From contig NC_057788.1 in the NCBI RefSeq assembly GCF_014905175.1, positions 3,100,001 to 3,164,000 on the forward strand: 64,000 nucleotides of DNA, written 5' to 3'. This DNA comes from Aphidius gifuensis (taxonomy: Eukaryota > Arthropoda > Insecta > Hymenoptera > Braconidae). The notes under the pieces are model-generated. The model searched no databases and was not told the DNA's origin. It was given only the letters and a program-made list of their open reading frames with translations. Each line of letters opens with the position of its first letter. Position 1 is the first letter of the stretch. The position numbers and the translations under genes are program-made. Positions 60,912 to 64,000 of the stretch are shown here, one piece after another.

Positions 60912-63909
60912 CTACAAAAATAATGCGTATGAATAAAAATATATTAATGCAGGTTAAAAATTAAAATTATATTCCTCAACATATTTAACATTAAAAAAAA
61001 ACTACTAAATTGATGATTTGACCCAACTGTTTAATATCTCGTTGATTAATTTTTTTCTCTTTTTTTTTTTCTTCACTCAATTTAACGGGCTAAACTAGCC
61101 ATAGCGGATAAAAAATACAGACATAATATATATCTAGACGTTTAAAAAATATATGTAAAAATCATCCAACTGAAAATAAGTATAATTAATAAATTTAAAA
61201 AAAAAATTATTGACCTATATAAAAGAAAATATTCGCATTCAGAATAATTTATCTGATTATAAATAAATTTTTTAAGTGATATATGATATTAATAAAATGA
61301 CATGATAAAAAGCAATTTAATTTTTGCATTTTGAATAATAGAAAAGAGTGCATATGCAAAAATAATCAAAGTGATTTATATAAAATATTTTTAAGAATGC
61401 ATTGAATATTACGATCATCTTGGAAAATGACTTTGTATAAATTTAAATTCAATGATTGTTAAGTGATTTTTTTTGCAATTTAATCAAGAGCTTTTATACA
61501 CACACTGTCAAATAAATCAAGTACATTTCACAATCTGTCAACACGTTAAACTGGTTTTTTTTCTCTGATAAAATATATTTACATTCATTTCTTCGCATGA
61601 AAAAAAAAAAAAATAAAAATCCTTACATATCCTACAATGTCGTGAGCTTAATTTTTTTTTCTTTTCAAAATTTTATCAAATTTATATAAAGTTAATTAAA
61701 TGAAAATGATATAAATTTTAAAAAAAGTGACTAAAATTTTTGTATAACTAAATAATTAATTTATTCTTTAAATTAATATCCACGAATTAATCATTCAAAC
61801 ATATTCTAACCGTAAATAATAGACACATGCAATAATTTTTTTTCATAACTATTTCCGTGTTCCCATCAGTGTAATTTTCAATATCATATTGTTCAGTATA
61901 TATTTATCTAATTATTATTATCATGATTATTATAATATTTGATAATTTAAATTGTGTTGAATAATATTTTGAAAAAAAGTGAAATAAAAATTAGTTTTAT
62001 ATATTAAAATAAAATTTACAATTCAGAAGACAAATAAAAAATCTGTATTTATTATTCAAGTACATAGGTATATGTAGCTTTTTTTTTTTTTTTTGTTTTA
62101 TTTTTTATTTGGCTTTTAATACTAGCACACACTTGGTATTCACAAATGTGTTATGCCAAAGAACGGCATTTCAATGCCAGATAAACTAACAAAGGTACAA
62201 AAGGTGTATGCTCCACTGATTTACCTGTGAAATTATTAACAATATACTACTATTAAAAATAACAATATTATTACATAATATTATTTTTAATTTTTTTTTA
62301 TTTATCTTATTCGAAGTAGTAAATTTTTATATATCATAATACGCAACTAGTAATGATGTCGTTACTATATCGACAAAAAAAATGAACATTTTTTATTTTT
62401 AATTCAAAAATTAAAAACAATAAAAATCAATGATTAATGTTTAATCAATTTTTAAAATAAATAACATTATATTTTTTTTTTTTTCACTGTTAAATAATAA
62501 TTTATTTATCTTTATTAATTTACATCAAAATTTATTTAAAAATTGATTTAAATATTTATAATAATAAGTTCATGTTAAAAATAAATACATAGATGAAGAT
62601 AATAAAACAGAAAATAGTTAGTGTTATTATATCAGATGACAATAAAAATCATTAATTATAATTGATTCATTTTATCAGCAAAAGATATGTATATGTATAT
62701 AGGTATAGGCATCATTATTCTTTATTAAAGTCACGAGTATCATGTTGACTTGGGACTAAGGTATTCAAATATTTTCCCGACCTATCCTTGGGATTTTTTT
62801 TATAATATATATCTGGTCCCTTATTTTAAACATACTCTTGTGAAAAATATATATTTCCGTGTGACGTATATAATTTTTATGTATGTGTATATATAATTTG
62901 GTATTTTCGCACGCTTTTATAGTTAGCAACTAGAGTCTATGAGGCAGTTTAGAATTTTACTTCCTCGTATAGTGTGATAATATATAAAAATAGTATATAA
63001 ATACCATCAGGGTGTATAATATAAACGCATATATTTTCTTTTAGCATGTGATGATCTTGCTTCTTTACAATATATATAGTTGAAGAGAAAAAAAAATAAG
63101 TAAATGCAATAATTTTATCATAATGAAAGTGTTATTAAAAACATGTTTTTTCCATCAATTATTACAACAGATATAAAAATATTTTCGTTCATGTATATTA
63201 GGGTAAAAATAAAAAAAAATAATAATAATAAAAAATTTTTTTTTATTTTTATTTTTGGTATAAAAACCACATACGCAATTAGATTATGTGGTTGTAATGT
63301 ATGACTTAAATTTACTTGTGTAATTATGACTATAAATTAATTAATTAATTTTTTTTTTTTTTTCATTTTCTTAAATATAAAAATTAAATAATATAATGAA
63401 ACTATTTTTAGTTTTTTTTTTCTAACATTAATTAAAGAGATAGAACAGAAATTAAAAATCGTGACGTCACAGACCGCTGACTTAAAATACTTATACGGTA
63501 AGGTCTCGCGCGCTTGAGTAAAATTGAGGCGAGACTCTACCGAGTCTCTTGATAATTTTCATATTTACTTTAATTGTCAATTTTTTTTCATAGCTTTAAT
63601 TGAAAAACTTTTGTACTTATCGAAAATTAGAATATAATTCATGTTAATTTTATCAAGACTATTTTTTATGACTGTAAATAAATTATATAAATAAATATTT
63701 TGAATCATTGTTGCATATATAAAATATTCTGGAATATTATGATACTCAATAAAAGATTTACGTAATTTTAAAATTATCATTGATTTTTATGTCGCGCATA
63801 AATACTATTACATTTAAGGGTGAAGTTTTATAAAAATAATTTATTAAATATACATTTACATTATACATGTATATTAATAATATTATTATTTTCAATATCG
63901 TTACATGTT
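60912..63909. other. AT-rich spacer with one CpG-rich island
   Basis: No gene supported. Possible but weak minus-strand coding near 62135-62240. The island at 63461-63550 is annotated separately. Confidence 0.45.
63461..63550. promoter_or_regulatory. CRE-containing CpG island, candidate promoter
   Basis: GTGACGTCAC (63461-63470) contains a perfect CREB/ATF palindrome TGACGTCA. It is followed by GGTCTCGCGCGC (63512-63522) and a 7-bp hairpin GAGACTC/GAGTCTC (63531-63548). It is the most CpG-dense spot in the right third of the window. Which gene it would serve is unclear; a minus-strand gene such as the orphan exon's, or the small gene at 58148, would lie downstream. Confidence 0.4.
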
Positions 63910-64000
63910 TTAGTCATCCACAGAAAATAGATAATTCTGATTGTTTAATAGTTCGTCAATCTGTTGATGTTGACATCGAATACGAACGTGTACCTCGAAC
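63910..64000 (-). CDS. Paralogue of the small unrecognised protein (partial)
   Basis: The last 30 codons of a minus-strand frame running off the window: FEVHVRIRCQHQQIDELL, then NNQNYLFSVDD and TAA. Aligned with the C-terminus of the gene at 57591 (FEIKVRILCKNEQIKALV..YLFIVSEDD) about half the residues are identical and the rest mostly conservative, with the same distance to the stop. The nucleotide sequences are clearly diverged, so it is an old tandem duplicate. Confidence 0.6.
   Translation of the reverse strand, partial: FEVHVRIRCQHQQIDELLNNQNYLFSVDD

Noticed and set aside
62135..62240. Minus-strand exon with KSVEHTPFVPLLVYLALK
   Set aside because: Short frame, weak splice context, no similarity recognised.
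1..64000. tRNA, rRNA, CRISPR arrays, bacterial-type operons
   Set aside because: None of the characteristic stems, conserved boxes or repeat-spacer structures was seen; spliced genes show a eukaryotic nuclear sequence.

Overview
The window looks like nuclear DNA of an insect with a very AT-rich genome. Introns and spacers are dominated by A/T runs, TATA/TTA microsatellites and poly-T. Coding exons have canonical GT..AG introns, many only 60-90 bp, and metazoan gene content. The gene set and extreme AT bias would fit a small parasitoid wasp such as an aphidiine braconid, but that is inference and nothing here fixes the species. No tRNA, rRNA or CRISPR was recognised.

Layout. 1-3708 (+): 3' part of non-muscle myosin II heavy chain (zipper), cut by the window edge. 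5836-6740 (-): PSMD10/gankyrin, four exons. 12130-31140 (-): a FAM20C-type secretory-pathway kinase in seven coding exons with a 13.3-kb intron. A further 483-codon in-frame open extension (31141-32589) lies upstream of its signal anchor and contains no ATG. 32590-42880: long AT-rich stretch with an inverted-repeat cluster and one GC-enriched island. 42887-46108: a candidate 3.2-kb transposable unit with ~30-bp terminal inverted repeats, a TTTGAT target-site duplication and a subterminal array of GACACA motifs. It encloses a complete six-exon class B (secretin-type) GPCR gene that lacks the usual hormone-binding ectodomain. 48545-51404: a compact housekeeping cluster, BORCS5 (+), CCDC137 (-) and OXLD1 (+). 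52439-55088 (-): an SLC6 Na+-coupled transporter with a GC-AG intron and unresolved first coding exon. 57591-58148 (-): a 92-aa, three-exon gene I do not recognise. 63910-64000 (-): the C-terminal end of a diverged paralogue of it. One orphan exon with a CPKC motif and a Gln run lies between them (60780-60911).

The genes do not form one pathway; this is an ordinary eukaryotic neighbourhood. CCDC137 and OXLD1 are divergent over 491 bp and may share promoter sequence, while BORCS5 and CCDC137 converge with 78 bp between stop codons. The most unusual object is the TIR-bounded unit carrying a spliced, ectodomain-less GPCR. The next are the FAM20C N-terminal extension and the small-protein duplicate pair. 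All exon joins were made by eye from splice consensus and reading phase; homology calls rest on remembered family features, not on database searches.
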